DNA of 64,000 bases from NCBI RefSeq assembly GCF_030503435.1, contig NZ_JAUKPO010000002.1, positions 62,001 to 126,000 of the forward strand, in the 5' to 3' direction. Shown piece after piece: positions 26,798 to 37,354 of the stretch (position 1 is the stretch's first letter; every line of letters starts with the position of its first letter). Under the pieces are notes generated by a model, which saw nothing but the letters and a program-made list of their open reading frames with translations, was not told where the DNA came from and searched no databases. The DNA comes from Rhodocytophaga aerolata (GTDB taxonomy: Bacteria > Bacteroidota > Bacteroidia > Cytophagales > 172606-1). A program made the position numbers and the translations under genes.

Positions 26798-27340
26798 ATG
26801 CATTTCCAGCAAACACCTATAAAAGGTTTAATTGAAATTACTCCCAGGGTCTTTTTTGATGAAAGAGGTTTCTTTTTAGAAACGTATCAACAGCAGGTAT
26901 TCGCCGACCACGGAATTCCTTACAGATTTGTTCAGGATAACCGTTCTTTTTCCAAAAAAGGGGTAGTACGTGGGTTACACTTTCAGAAAGAGCCTTTTGC
27001 CCAGGGAAAACTCGTGCAGGTAATTACAGGCAAAGTATTGGATGTGGTGGTGGACATCCGTCCGGGCTCCTCTACATTTGGCCAGCATGCCAGTTTTATT
27101 CTGGATGGAGAGAAAGGGAATATGCTCTATGTGCCGGAAGGCTTTGCTCATGGATTTGCTGCCCTGGAAGATACGGTGTTTGTCTATAAATGTACGAATT
27201 TTTACAATAAAGCAGCTGAAAGCGGAATTGTCTGGAACGATCCGCAGTTAGCTATTAACTGGCAGCTGGCTAATCCGGTGGTATCGGAAAAAGACCAACT
27301 GTTGCCCACTTTCCAAACAGCTATACACGTATTAACTTAA
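26798..27340 (+). CDS. rfbC: dTDP-4-dehydrorhamnose 3,5-epimerase
   Basis: A 180-residue cupin-fold epimerase of normal family length. It has the catalytic His in VVRGLHFQKEPFAQGKLVQV, the DVVVDIRPGSSTFGQH strand and VPEGFAHGFAALEDTVFVYK. It makes dTDP-4-keto-L-rhamnose, the third step of dTDP-L-rhamnose synthesis. rfbA, rfbB and rfbD are not in the window, so rhamnose supply genes must be elsewhere. Confidence 0.94.
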   Translation: MHFQQTPIKGLIEITPRVFFDERGFFLETYQQQVFADHGIPYRFVQDNRSFSKKGVVRGLHFQKEPFAQGKLVQVITGKVLDVVVDIRPGSSTFGQHASFILDGEKGNMLYVPEGFAHGFAALEDTVFVYKCTNFYNKAAESGIVWNDPQLAINWQLANPVVSEKDQLLPTFQTAIHVLT

Positions 27341-27399
27341 CCCGGCCTTGTGAATTATTTTCCTGTTTATCTGCTTCTTTCTCATAATCTGTAAACTAT

Positions 27400-28179
27400 A
27401 TGTCTTTACGTATCTTTTTGTGTATACTTTGCCTGTCTATGATTTCGTGCAGAACCGTGCGGGAAAGTATACTTTTCAAAACAGATCATGAGCAGCTGCC
27501 AGCAGGATTGTCTCAGAATGTGCAACAGGCAGAAAGAAATTATATAATTCAGAAGAACGATTATCTGGAAATATTTTTATATGCCAATAAGGGAGAGCGG
27601 CTGATAGACTTTAATATTCAGAATAATCCAACAGGCAGCAATACCTCTGGAACTACGCAGGCTGTTGCACAAGCCCCCCGTTTTCTGATACAGGAAAATG
27701 GCTATGTACGGCTTCCACAAGTAGGAATGATGTACCTGGAAGGACTTACTTTACAACAAGCAGACAGTGTACTGGAAAAAGCCTATACTACTTTCTATAT
27801 TGATCCGTTTGTAACTACAAAGTTTGCTAACAAACGGGTAGTAGTTTTAAGCGCCAATCAAGGGCAAGTGGTACCCCTGGTGAACGAGAACATGAACCTG
27901 ATTGAGGTGATAGCGCTGAGTGGCGGCGTACAAAACAATGAAAAAGCCAGCAATATCCGCCTGATCAGAGGCGATCTGAATAATCCGGAAGTACATATTA
28001 TTGATTTGTCTACTATTGAAGGCATGGCAAAAGCTAACTTGCGTGTACAACCGAACGATATTATTTATGTAGAACCGGTCCGGAGGGTATTTGCGGAATC
28101 TTTGCAGGAAATCAGCCCTGTACTAGGTATTATTTCTTCTTTAGTTACTTTAGTAGTATTGGTCACCACCAGGTTTTGA
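27400..28179 (+). CDS. wza: Polysaccharide export lipoprotein (Wza/SLBB)
   Basis: A 259-residue outer-membrane lipoprotein with signal MSLRIFLCILCLSMISC and a lipidation Cys at 17. It has the poly-export domain (YIIQKNDYLEIFLYANKGE, ENGYVRLPQVGMMYLEGLTL), then one SLBB domain (VPLVNENMNLIEVIALSGGV), and a C-terminal hydrophobic helix (ISSLVTLVVLVTTRF) as in Wza pore proteins. It forms the outer exit for the polymer and pairs with Wzc, whose gene starts 21 bp later. Confidence 0.92.
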   Translation: MSLRIFLCILCLSMISCRTVRESILFKTDHEQLPAGLSQNVQQAERNYIIQKNDYLEIFLYANKGERLIDFNIQNNPTGSNTSGTTQAVAQAPRFLIQENGYVRLPQVGMMYLEGLTLQQADSVLEKAYTTFYIDPFVTTKFANKRVVVLSANQGQVVPLVNENMNLIEVIALSGGVQNNEKASNIRLIRGDLNNPEVHIIDLSTIEGMAKANLRVQPNDIIYVEPVRRVFAESLQEISPVLGIISSLVTLVVLVTTRF

Positions 28180-28200
28180 TAGCAGGGAAAATTAACAATT

Positions 28201-30648
28201 ATGTCAGGAACGAACGGCAATATACCAGCAGATAATGAAGAAGTTGGCGGCATGGTGTCTTTTAACCGGCAAGCCGAACAAGACGAAGAAGATACCCTCC
28301 TGGGAGGTCTTGATCTTATCCGCCTGTATCAGATTCTAAAAAAGAACATCATCTGGCTGATCATGCTTCCGATCATAAGCCTGTTGTGCAGCTATATTTA
28401 CCTCAGATACACCAAACCACTGTATGAATCTTCTTCCAGCATTAAACTGGAAGTGAAGCGGGAAGCCAATGTCCTGGGTTTAACCGGCGTAAATACCGTA
28501 GAAGATGTAGCCGCCAACCTGCCCGGAGAAATAGAACTGATCCGTTCTAATCTGATTTATGAGGAAGTAATCAAACGGATAGACATGGGTATAAGCTACT
28601 TTGCATATGGCAATATCCTGGAAGAAGAACGATACAAAAATTCGCCGTTTTCTGTAAAATACGAGTTGTATACTGGTTTTGCGTATGACCGGGTATTTAA
28701 CGTAACCCTGCTTAATAACCAGCAGTACGAGTTGAATTACCAGGTAGGCGAGCAGGAAATTTCGCAAACCTATACCTTTGGCCAGTCTGTAAAAACGGCC
28801 GATTTTCTGTTTGTGGTAGATACTACTCAAGTTTATTCGCCTGAATTGCAGAATACCAAATACTATTTTAAAATAAATAGTGCTGGTGCGCTTACTAATT
28901 ACATTGCCTCTAATGTGCGGGTAGATATTCTTAACCCGGCAGCTAGCATACTGGGTATATCCTTCACCGATCACAATATTGCTAAAGCGCGGGATATCGT
29001 CAATACTATCGACAGTGTGTATCTGACAAAAACACTGGAGATTAAAAACAAAGCCAATAAGCAGAAATTAGAGTTCCTCGACGAACAGTTACGTAATACA
29101 GAAGCCAATCTGGAAGAATATGAATCGCAGCTGGAAAGCTTTATTGTCAAGAATAAAACAACGGACATAGAATCGGACGTAGGTAAATTTGTTACCAAAA
29201 TTGAAGAACTCCTTAACCAGAAAACACTCCTTAACAGCCAGCTGGATCTGTTGCGGAAATTACAGCTTTTAATAGATACCGAAGGAGACCTGGAATCGTT
29301 TATCCCTTCCATCCCGCTGCTGACTGACCCGCAACTCGCCGCACTCACTACCGAGATTAACCAGCTACAGCAAGACCGTTCCATTGCGTTGTCTTCCCGC
29401 ACCGAAGCTACGTTTGCCGTACAGGCTAAAAATCAGGCCATCGGAATTGCCCGGAAAAACATATCTACCCTCATTGTAAAAAACAAAGAACTAGTGATTG
29501 ATAATGTCCGGCAGATCAATAATAAAATCAGTGAACTGGAAAACACATTTGCCCTGCTTCCTTCCAAAGGTACCGAATACACTAAAATTAAAAGATTTAA
29601 GGACCTGTACGACAAGTATTACCTGATGATGATGGATAGAAAGGCAGAGTTAGGTATTGCCGAGGCTGGTACGGTTCCTGAGTTTGTTATACTTTCTCCA
29701 GCAAGTACACCTAGCAAACCAATTGCCCCCAACAAAATGATGATTTACGGCAGTGCTGGTGCCTTTGGCTTGTTGTTAAGCATGTTGTTGCTGAGTCTGC
29801 GGTATATTTTGCACGATAGCATTTCTAACCAGCGCGAACTGGAAAGAACCACACAAGCTCCTATTCTGGGTGCCATTCCTACCTACCTCAAGGAGAAAAT
29901 GGATGTATCGCGGTTAATTATCAACAAAAATCCCAAAGCCTCTATCAGCGAATCTTTCCGTACTATCCGCACAAACATGGAGTTTCTTTTACCTAGTAAA
30001 AAGAAAAAACGGATAATAACCGTGACTTCCACGGTAAGTGGCGAAGGCAAAACTTTTGTGTCGCTGAACCTGGCGGGCGTAATTGCCTTGTCAGACACCA
30101 AGGTTATTATTTTGGATCTGGATATGCGGAAGCCTAAAATACATCTGGCTTTTGATGACGAAAACTTTGCAGGCATTAGCACTATTCTCATTGGCAAGCA
30201 CAAAATTCAGGATTGTATCCGCAACACAAGTATCCGGTCACTGGATTATATTGCTGCCGGACCTACGCCGCCCAATCCTTCCGAGCTTATCCTGAGGCCT
30301 GAGTTTGATACGTTGTTAAAAGAATTGCACCAGTTCTATGATGTAATTGTGATAGATACACCACCGGTAGGCCTGGTTACAGATGGTATTCTAGTGATGA
30401 AGAAAGCTGACTTACCTGTATATGTTGTGCGGGCAGATTATTCCAAACGATACTTTATCAAAAACATTAATAAGCTTATAAAGAATAACAACTTTGGCAG
30501 ACTTTCTATTATCTTGAATGCCTTTAAGCATTTGAGCCAGTATGGGTACGGCTATGACTATAGTTACTACCAGGGCTACGATGAAGATGACAACAGTCCG
30601 GCATCTAACGGGCTTTTCAAGAAAAAGAAAATGATCGGGCAAAACTAA
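28201..30648 (+). CDS. wzc: Wzc-like polysaccharide co-polymerase / BY-kinase
   Basis: An 815-residue inner-membrane protein. A first membrane segment near 48-70 opens the Wzz domain, a long periplasmic region with coiled coil follows (about 270-480), a second membrane segment lies near 525-545, and the cytosolic end is a BY-kinase: Walker A STVSGEGKTFVSLNLA, Walker A' IILDLDMRKPK, Walker B VIVIDTPPVGLVTDG. The tail is a tyrosine cluster (YGYGYDYSYYQGYDED), the autophosphorylation site. It controls chain length and export with Wza and the phosphatase encoded immediately after it. Confidence 0.94.
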   Translation: MSGTNGNIPADNEEVGGMVSFNRQAEQDEEDTLLGGLDLIRLYQILKKNIIWLIMLPIISLLCSYIYLRYTKPLYESSSSIKLEVKREANVLGLTGVNTVEDVAANLPGEIELIRSNLIYEEVIKRIDMGISYFAYGNILEEERYKNSPFSVKYELYTGFAYDRVFNVTLLNNQQYELNYQVGEQEISQTYTFGQSVKTADFLFVVDTTQVYSPELQNTKYYFKINSAGALTNYIASNVRVDILNPAASILGISFTDHNIAKARDIVNTIDSVYLTKTLEIKNKANKQKLEFLDEQLRNTEANLEEYESQLESFIVKNKTTDIESDVGKFVTKIEELLNQKTLLNSQLDLLRKLQLLIDTEGDLESFIPSIPLLTDPQLAALTTEINQLQQDRSIALSSRTEATFAVQAKNQAIGIARKNISTLIVKNKELVIDNVRQINNKISELENTFALLPSKGTEYTKIKRFKDLYDKYYLMMMDRKAELGIAEAGTVPEFVILSPASTPSKPIAPNKMMIYGSAGAFGLLLSMLLLSLRYILHDSISNQRELERTTQAPILGAIPTYLKEKMDVSRLIINKNPKASISESFRTIRTNMEFLLPSKKKKRIITVTSTVSGEGKTFVSLNLAGVIALSDTKVIILDLDMRKPKIHLAFDDENFAGISTILIGKHKIQDCIRNTSIRSLDYIAAGPTPPNPSELILRPEFDTLLKELHQFYDVIVIDTPPVGLVTDGILVMKKADLPVYVVRADYSKRYFIKNINKLIKNNNFGRLSIILNAFKHLSQYGYGYDYSYYQGYDEDDNSPASNGLFKKKKMIGQN

Positions 30649-31392
30649 ATGATGTCTTTCTTTAACAAACTTACTGGTAGATCTGACAAAGGGCCTCCCA
30701 AACGAGTGCTGACATCAGATATGCATGCTCACTTTTTACCTGGCATAGACGATGGGGCTTCTTCTATGGAAGAATCTTTGTTCCTGATAAAAAAACTGAT
30801 GGACTGTGGCTATACAAAACTTGTGGCTACTCCCCACGTGATGAATGATTTTTTTAAGAACACACCTGAGATTATTTATAGCAAGCTTTTTGAGGTAAAA
30901 GAAGCAGTAGTAGCTGAAGGCTGGGACATAGAAATAGAAGCAGCGGCAGAATACTACCTCGATGAATGGTTTATGGGTATGCTGCAGAATAATAACCCGC
31001 TGCTTACCTTTGGCGACCGATACCTGCTGTTTGAAACTTCTTTTATTAATCAGCCGGCTCAGCTACATGAAGCTATCTTTTTGATGCAGTCCTTAAGCTA
31101 TAAACCTGTACTGGCACATCCCGAAAGATATGTATACTTCCAGGATAACTTTGAAAAATGTGCCGAACTTTATAGAAACGGGGTCTTACTTCAGATAAAC
31201 ATCAACTCTTTATCCGGCTATTATTCTACGCCGGCACAACTCCTGGCAGAGAAGTTAATAGACAAGAAAATGGTGCATTTTGCAGGCACTGATTGCCATG
31301 CTCTTAAACATGTAAAAGCTTTAGAACTAAGCCGCACAAAAAAATACTACACCAAATTACTGGATTCTGAACTGCTCAACTACGCACTCTGA
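30649..31392 (+). CDS. PHP-type tyrosine phosphatase (CpsB/YwqE)
   Basis: A 247-residue PHP-domain enzyme with metal-binding motifs DMHAHFLPGIDDGAS, ATPHV, AHPERY and GTDCHALKH. CpsB/YwqE proteins remove phosphate from BY-kinases such as Wzc. It starts right at the wzc stop codon (ATG at 30649, or the second ATG at 30652), so the two are translationally coupled. Confident family and partner call. Confidence 0.93.
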   Translation: MMSFFNKLTGRSDKGPPKRVLTSDMHAHFLPGIDDGASSMEESLFLIKKLMDCGYTKLVATPHVMNDFFKNTPEIIYSKLFEVKEAVVAEGWDIEIEAAAEYYLDEWFMGMLQNNNPLLTFGDRYLLFETSFINQPAQLHEAIFLMQSLSYKPVLAHPERYVYFQDNFEKCAELYRNGVLLQININSLSGYYSTPAQLLAEKLIDKKMVHFAGTDCHALKHVKALELSRTKKYYTKLLDSELLNYAL

Positions 31393-31404
31393 TTTTATAC
31401 ATCT

Positions 31405-32871
31405 TTAAACTAATATTTCTTTCACTACTTTACCGGCTACATCTGTCAGGCGGTAGCGGCGGCCCTGGTGTTTAAATATTAGTTTTTCATGATCAATGCC
31501 CAGCATATGCATGATAGTAGCCTGAAAATCGTGCACATGTACCGGGTCCTTTACCACATTGTAACCAAGCTCATCTGTTTCTCCATAAGTAAAGCCGGGT
31601 TTTATGCCTGCGCCAGCCATCCATATAGTAAAGCTCCGGGGATGATGGTCGCGGCCGAAATCTTCGGGAGTTAATTTACCCTGCGAATAATTGGTCCGGC
31701 CAAATTCCCCGCCCCATATTACCAATGTATCTTCCAATAAGCCGCGTTGCTTTAAATCTTTAACCAGTGCTGCCGATGCCTGGTCTACACTTTTGGCCAT
31801 AATCTTAATGTCGTTGGGCAGGTTTCCATGCTGATCCCAGCCTTGATGGTAGAGTTGCACAAACTTTACATCGCGCTCGGCTAAGCGGCGGGCTAGTAAA
31901 CAATTGGCAGCGAACGTTCCTGGCTTGCGGGAGTCGGGTCCGTACATGTCGTAGATATAGTCTGGCTCTTTGGATATATCCATGGTCTCCGGTACAGACG
32001 TTTGCATGCGGTAAGCCATTTCATACTGCGATACTCTGGAATTTATTTCCGGGTCAAGCACATGTTCGTATTGCTGCTGATGAAGTTTGGCCAGATAATC
32101 CAGCATTCTGCGCCGGCTGGTTTTATCAATGCCATGTGGGTCATTGAGATACAATACCGGATCTTTCCCTGACCGGAACATAACCCCTTGATGCTCAGAT
32201 GGCAGAAACCCATTACTCCACAGTTTTGCATACAAGGGCTGGTCGCCTTCCCGCCCTTTGGAGAGGAGCACACAGAAAGTAGGTAGATTTTCGTTATCAG
32301 ACCCTAGCCCATAACTTACCCACGAACCAAAACTTGGACGCCCGGCCTGCTGAGAACCAGTTTGTACAAAGGTAACAGCCGGGTCGTGGTTAATAGCCTC
32401 TGTATGCATAGATTTTATGAAACAAACTTCGTCTACTATCTGCCGGTGATAAGGTAGCAAATCGCTTATCCAGGCCCGGCTCTTACCATACTGCTGAAAC
32501 TCAAATTTTCCAAATGCCAGGGGAAAAGACCGTTGCCCGGATGACATACCTGTCAGGCGTTGGTTACCCCGCACAGAAGGTGGCAACTCCTGGCCAAACA
32601 TTTCCCGCAGCTTAGGCTTGTAATCAAATAACTCCAGTTGAGAGGGAGCACCGCTTTGAAAAAGATAGATTACCCGTTTGGCTTTGGGCACAAAATGCGG
32701 CAACTCAGATTGTAAGGCTTCTAAACCAGTAGCATTCCCCCTTCCAAAAACGGAGTTAGCATTAAGCAGTGAACCTAAAGCAGCTGCACCTAACCCTAAC
32801 ACACTTCCCTTTAAAAATTCCCGCCGGTTTAAGCCCTGGCTCACTTGTTCTGCAAAATCTTTATCTTTCAT
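31405..32871 (-). CDS. DUF1501 protein with Tat signal
   Basis: A 488-residue alkaline-phosphatase-fold protein. The twin-arginine signal is [20 protein letters not shown]. The body shows [18 protein letters not shown]-type opening, [17 protein letters not shown] and the closing [12 protein letters not shown] and [12 protein letters not shown] segments typical of DUF1501. These proteins are exported folded and are almost always paired with DUF1549/DUF1553 cytochromes, as here (103-bp gap, same strand). The substrate is unknown; roles in sulfated or other polysaccharide breakdown have been proposed. Confidence 0.9.
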   Translation of the reverse strand: MKDKDFAEQVSQGLNRREFLKGSVLGLGAAALGSLLNANSVFGRGNATGLEALQSELPHFVPKAKRVIYLFQSGAPSQLELFDYKPKLREMFGQELPPSVRGNQRLTGMSSGQRSFPLAFGKFEFQQYGKSRAWISDLLPYHRQIVDEVCFIKSMHTEAINHDPAVTFVQTGSQQAGRPSFGSWVSYGLGSDNENLPTFCVLLSKGREGDQPLYAKLWSNGFLPSEHQGVMFRSGKDPVLYLNDPHGIDKTSRRRMLDYLAKLHQQQYEHVLDPEINSRVSQYEMAYRMQTSVPETMDISKEPDYIYDMYGPDSRKPGTFAANCLLARRLAERDVKFVQLYHQGWDQHGNLPNDIKIMAKSVDQASAALVKDLKQRGLLEDTLVIWGGEFGRTNYSQGKLTPEDFGRDHHPRSFTIWMAGAGIKPGFTYGETDELGYNVVKDPVHVHDFQATIMHMLGIDHEKLIFKHQGRRYRLTDVAGKVVKEILV

Positions 32872-32974
32872 AACAAAGCAATTTATAAGTTGGAGATTTG
32901 TGAATGTAAAAACTTAGAAAGGCGCCACTTATCTTCCCAAATTTTCATATTTCCTCATTTTCACATTCAGGTAT

Positions 32975-35900
32975 CTATCTTTTTACAACAAACTCATCAA
33001 AATTCATAATGCTGGAAGCTATAATAGTACAGGCAGCTACTTCATTAGCATCCAGGCTTATATCCCGTTTGTATTCCCCGACACTCAGTAGTTGCCCGGC
33101 ACGTTTAGGTTCTTTCGTAAAGTCTCTTAATTCATCTTCATACAACTGTTGAAGCAAGGTAAGTTCCTCTGCTCTGGGAGCCCGGCTGGTAAGTGCCTTA
33201 AACGCAAAAGCAATTCTTGATTCTGGCGTTTGGCCACCCTCTTTTATCATCCGTTCGGCCAGCAGCCGGGAAGCTTCTATATATTGTGGGTCGTTCATTA
33301 GCACTAACGATTGCAGGGGAGTAGCGGTTTTCTGGCGTTTTACAATGCAGATATAACGGTCTGGTGCATCAAAGTTCATCATAGAGGGCGGCGGCGAACT
33401 ACGCTTCCACACGGTATATAAGCTTCTCCGGTACAAATCATCCCCTTTGCCCTGTTCATAATGCGTTTTGTTACGGGTAGCCAGCGCTTCCCAGATGCCT
33501 TCCGGCTGGTACGGATATACGCTTGGCCCGCCTACTTCAGGAACCAATAACCCACTAGCCGCCAGGGCATTGTCGCGGATCATTTCGGCGCTTAAGCGGT
33601 AGCTCGGTCCCCGGCTATACAAGTCATTGTTTGGATCGGCTTCGATCACTTTGGGAGAAACAACTGATGCCTGTCGGTAGGTAGCCGACATAACTACCAT
33701 TTTCATAAATGCTTTTACATCCCAGCCACTATGCATAAAAGTGGTTGCCAGGTAATCTAACAAATCCGGATGTGTAGGTAAAGCCCCCTGGTTACCAAAA
33801 TCATCCGGCGTGCTGACTAAGCCTTGGCCAAAAGCCATCGCCCAGAAGCGGTTTACAATTACTCTGGAAGTTAGCGGATGTCTGGTATCCAGCAGCCATT
33901 TAGATAAGCCCAGGCGGTTCTTAGGTTGTTTTTTATCGAAAGAAATTAGTTTGCCTGGTGTATTGGGTTCTACCGGAGTTTTAGGCGCATCGTACGCACC
34001 TCGATCCAAGATGTAGGATGGCAGGGGTTCCTTTCTTTCCTGCATAACCATTACCTCAGGCTGGTCAGTCAATAACTGGTTTTCTTCATCCCGCAGTTTA
34101 GTAAGTTTGGCCAAATGCCCGGCATAGGTTTCATCTTCATTCAATAAATAGTACTCGAATAATTGCGCTTGTTCAGCTTTACTAAGCTCAGCAGCTGGCT
34201 TCTTTAGCAAGGTGGCTATAGCCTCCTTCTGCCCGTTGATTTCTTGTACTTCTAAAGCCGAGAGCTGGCGTTGGTATACAGCCATTTCATCTACCATTAC
34301 ATTCTGGATACTGCCCCGCATATCACGGCCAATCATGAAAGGCATTTCGCTCCAATGGGTTTTCTTTTCGCCATATAAAATACTCTTATGCAAATTATCT
34401 GTGACTACTTTGCGCCCGGTTTCTTTGCCATCCAGGAACAACTTTACACCAGATGCTTTGCTGCTGCCATCGTACGTTAATACCAGATGGTGCCAGGTAT
34501 TGGGCTTAAGTTTTTCTTTGATGCGCAGATCAATACTATTGGCAGGCCACACGTAACTAAAGCTGACATCTAGGGAATTATCTTTCTTGAGCAGAACACG
34601 GTAACCCCGGTAGCCTTCAAATTCCCCGTTACATTTGGCAAATAAGGTTCCTTCTTCTCCCCCTCCCAGTATATTGGTCCAGATGCTGATGGAAAAGGGT
34701 TGATGTCTGTCGAAGTCAACTTCTTTGGTGAAATTAATGCCAGCATCGCCAATCAGTTTCCGGCCATTGCCTTCTATTCCTGGAACAACCACCGGTTTTT
34801 TATCCATATCTCCGGCAACCTTACCAGTTAGTTTGGTTTTAACCGCATTTTTAAACTCTTTCTCCTGGGCAGGTTCTTCAAAATGAAATAACCCAATTAG
34901 CTGCTTTGTATTCAAGCTATACTTATCTGGCGACGTGCGGGAAGCCGCCAGCCATTTTTCGAAATTTTGCTGGTAGTTGGTTGGTTCTATGGCTTTCTGT
35001 AGTGGAGCCATTTGCTCCCGGATAAAGGATAATTTTTTATCTGTTTCTTCATTGGTTAGAATAACTGTAGGAGACGCTTCGCCATTATAAGGAATAATGC
35101 CCGATTCGTTGTTACTATTGAAGAAAGCAAATAAAGAGTAATAATCTTTCTGGGTAACCGGATCATATTTATGGTCATGGCAACGGGCACATTCCATGGT
35201 AAGACCTAAAAAGGCTTTTCCAAAGGTATTGGTCCGGTCAGCTACATACTCTACCCGGTATTCTTCGTCTACTACGCCGCCTTCCTGTGTTTGCGGATGA
35301 TTCCGGTTAAACGAAGTAGCAATTAGCTGCTCTTTGGTAGGATTAGGTAGCATATCGCCGGCTAGTTGCCAGGTAATAAACTTATCATACGGCAGATTCT
35401 GATTGTAAGCATTGATTACCCAGTCGCGCCAGGGCCAGCTGTTGCGCATACCATCGTCCTGGTAGCCATGCGAATCTGCATAACGGGCAATATCCAGCCA
35501 TTCCACGGCCATCCGTTCGCCATAGTGCGGAGAGGCCAATAGCCGATCTACGGCTCTTTCGTAGGCGTTGGGTGAGGTATCTTTCATGAAAGCATCTACC
35601 TCTGCTACTGTTGGAGGTAAACCAGTAAGATCAAATGATACGCGGCGGAGCAATGTTTCTTTACTTGCTTCCTCAGCAGGCTTCAATCCTTTTTGCTCCA
35701 GACGGTTCAATACAAAATTATCGATCGGATTTTTTACCCATTCTTTTTGAGTAACTTTTGGCACTTCCGGTTTTGTGGGCGGAATAAAGGACCAATGTTC
35801 TTTCCATTGAGCACCTTGTTCTATCCATTTAGTTAGTATACCTATTTCGTAGTCATTCAAGGTAAGATTAGAATTGGCAGGCGGCATCATCTCATCCGGA

Positions 35901-36250
35901 TCTTTAGATACAATCCGCTGGAAAAGCATACTTTTGTCCAGATTGCCTTTGACAATAGCATGACGCTTGCCCAGGCTATCAATAGCCGCAAATGCGCCTT
36001 CCTCTGTATCTAGCCGTAAGTTTCCTTCACGGGTATTAGGGTCTGGCCCATGACAAGCAAAACAACGGTCCGAAAGAATGGGTTTTACATGAAAATTAAA
36101 ATCTACTTGATCAGGTAGCACCGCTTGCAGGCTATCTGAAATTACACTGGAAGATTCTGTACGGTTACAACCTCCCAGGCTGTAGAACATAGCTCCCAGA
36201 AAAAGGATAATAGCAGATAGGGATATAAAATTTGTTAATGGCCGCTTCAT
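32975..36250 (-). CDS. PSCyt1-DUF1549-LamG-DUF1553 lipoprotein
   Basis: A 1091-residue protein using ATG 36250, which gives a lipoprotein signal (MKRPLTNFISLSAII...GGCNRT); an in-frame ATG 30 bases upstream is less likely. In order it has a c-type heme site (RCFACHGPD), DUF1549 (ERAVDRLLASPHYGERMAVE), a second heme-like site (CARCHDHKYDPV), a LamG/concanavalin domain (HQPFSISIWTNILGGG), and DUF1553 (HPLTSRVIVNRFWAMAFGQG). This arrangement is common in Planctomycetota and found in Bacteroidota. It is the upstream partner of the DUF1501 gene. Confidence 0.92.
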   Translation of the reverse strand: MKRPLTNFISLSAIILFLGAMFYSLGGCNRTESSSVISDSLQAVLPDQVDFNFHVKPILSDRCFACHGPDPNTREGNLRLDTEEGAFAAIDSLGKRHAIVKGNLDKSMLFQRIVSKDPDEMMPPANSNLTLNDYEIGILTKWIEQGAQWKEHWSFIPPTKPEVPKVTQKEWVKNPIDNFVLNRLEQKGLKPAEEASKETLLRRVSFDLTGLPPTVAEVDAFMKDTSPNAYERAVDRLLASPHYGERMAVEWLDIARYADSHGYQDDGMRNSWPWRDWVINAYNQNLPYDKFITWQLAGDMLPNPTKEQLIATSFNRNHPQTQEGGVVDEEYRVEYVADRTNTFGKAFLGLTMECARCHDHKYDPVTQKDYYSLFAFFNSNNESGIIPYNGEASPTVILTNEETDKKLSFIREQMAPLQKAIEPTNYQQNFEKWLAASRTSPDKYSLNTKQLIGLFHFEEPAQEKEFKNAVKTKLTGKVAGDMDKKPVVVPGIEGNGRKLIGDAGINFTKEVDFDRHQPFSISIWTNILGGGEEGTLFAKCNGEFEGYRGYRVLLKKDNSLDVSFSYVWPANSIDLRIKEKLKPNTWHHLVLTYDGSSKASGVKLFLDGKETGRKVVTDNLHKSILYGEKKTHWSEMPFMIGRDMRGSIQNVMVDEMAVYQRQLSALEVQEINGQKEAIATLLKKPAAELSKAEQAQLFEYYLLNEDETYAGHLAKLTKLRDEENQLLTDQPEVMVMQERKEPLPSYILDRGAYDAPKTPVEPNTPGKLISFDKKQPKNRLGLSKWLLDTRHPLTSRVIVNRFWAMAFGQGLVSTPDDFGNQGALPTHPDLLDYLATTFMHSGWDVKAFMKMVVMSATYRQASVVSPKVIEADPNNDLYSRGPSYRLSAEMIRDNALAASGLLVPEVGGPSVYPYQPEGIWEALATRNKTHYEQGKGDDLYRRSLYTVWKRSSPPPSMMNFDAPDRYICIVKRQKTATPLQSLVLMNDPQYIEASRLLAERMIKEGGQTPESRIAFAFKALTSRAPRAEELTLLQQLYEDELRDFTKEPKRAGQLLSVGEYKRDISLDANEVAACTIIASSIMNFDEFVVKR

Positions 36251-36421
36251 AAAAGAATATTTACCTGTCAACAGACACATTCTAAAAATATAAACCCTTA
36301 AATTTAAGCTTTATATAAAATTTAATCAATATTTCCCTGGAAAGATTCCATTTCGGCTGGTAAAAATTCCTGATCCCTCTTTTTGCAGCTATTCTTTTTT
36401 CACAAAAAGCTAAAAATAATG

Positions 36422-36454
36422 AAGCCACTGAAGTTTATACCTTCAGTGGCTTTA
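36422..36454. terminator. Hairpin terminator, likely bidirectional
   Basis: AAGCCACTGAAG and CTTCAGTGGCTTT pair over 12 bp around a 7-nt loop, with A-rich and T-rich flanks. It closes the lipoprotein gene whose stop is about 20 bp away on the minus strand. Confidence 0.85.
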
Positions 36455-36475
36455 TAAAAAATAAGTTGATAATTT

Positions 36476-37354
36476 TTACTGATGCATTGGTATTTGCTCA
36501 CTTTTTCCATCTATGGTGAGTGTAGCCAGGTTGTCGCATTGGCCATTGCCGAAATCGTAAACTGCTTCACTGTACCCTTCAGCCGTTAATAAGTATGTAC
36601 CTTTGGTTATGCCGTATGCACAATAAACATCTAGAGATAATGGAGAGGTAATCTGTGCGGAGAATGCTTTCCCCTGACGGTTAAGACCCGTTATGCCACC
36701 GGTCATTTCCCAGGTTATGATAGGCGTATCATTTTCGGTTTCACCCATATCATAACCAAAGTTGATTACGTAATTGCTATTCCATGAGATCTTTGAGCCG
36801 TCCGCATAAGTAAGCACGGCATTTTTAAAGTCGTAGGTATAGATCATAGAATTGACCGCATCATTGATAGTGATGCCCACCGTATAATGGCCATCTAGCT
36901 TTTTGCTGTTAGCTTCATAGCCTACAAACTCTGCGTTCATCTGTACGCCATTACCTTCCGCGGATACAGTTACGGTAAAAATAATTTTACCTTTACGCAA
37001 TACGTCATCTGCACATCTTTGTCCGCTACCATAGTCAACAGTAATGGTACCTGCACCAGTTTCTTCATTTACCTGGTGATTTACTGTACCACAAGGTAGT
37101 TCCTTTATAGCGGCAATTCTTCCTGTAGCTTGCGGCGAAGCAGAACCATCCATAGATACTGTCATGGCCAGATCATTTAGATTCTGTAATTCTTCAATTA
37201 CTTCGAGCGTTGCTTTAGCTGTAGTAAAATTTTGCTCGCTTGTGGGTTTTGTTGTGTTGGCAGGACTTACTTCTTTGTCTTTGTTACAACTCGATAAGGT
37301 GCCTATACCCAATAACAGAGCAATAGCTGGAATGTAATACTTACTTTTTTTCAT
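36476..37354 (-). CDS. Hypothetical lipoprotein
   Basis: A 292-residue lipoprotein (MKKSKYYIPAIALLLGIGTLSSC, Cys23). The mature part is rich in beta-strand and Gly/Asn/Thr, with no motif that I recognise. It ends with two Cys-containing stretches (VYCAYGITKGTY, NGQCDNLATLTIDG). Probably anchored in a membrane facing the periplasm. No functional link to neighbours is visible; it lies between the DUF1501 pair and the rsb operon. Confidence 0.75.
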   Translation of the reverse strand: MKKSKYYIPAIALLLGIGTLSSCNKDKEVSPANTTKPTSEQNFTTAKATLEVIEELQNLNDLAMTVSMDGSASPQATGRIAAIKELPCGTVNHQVNEETGAGTITVDYGSGQRCADDVLRKGKIIFTVTVSAEGNGVQMNAEFVGYEANSKKLDGHYTVGITINDAVNSMIYTYDFKNAVLTYADGSKISWNSNYVINFGYDMGETENDTPIITWEMTGGITGLNRQGKAFSAQITSPLSLDVYCAYGITKGTYLLTAEGYSEAVYDFGNGQCDNLATLTIDGKSEQIPMHQ

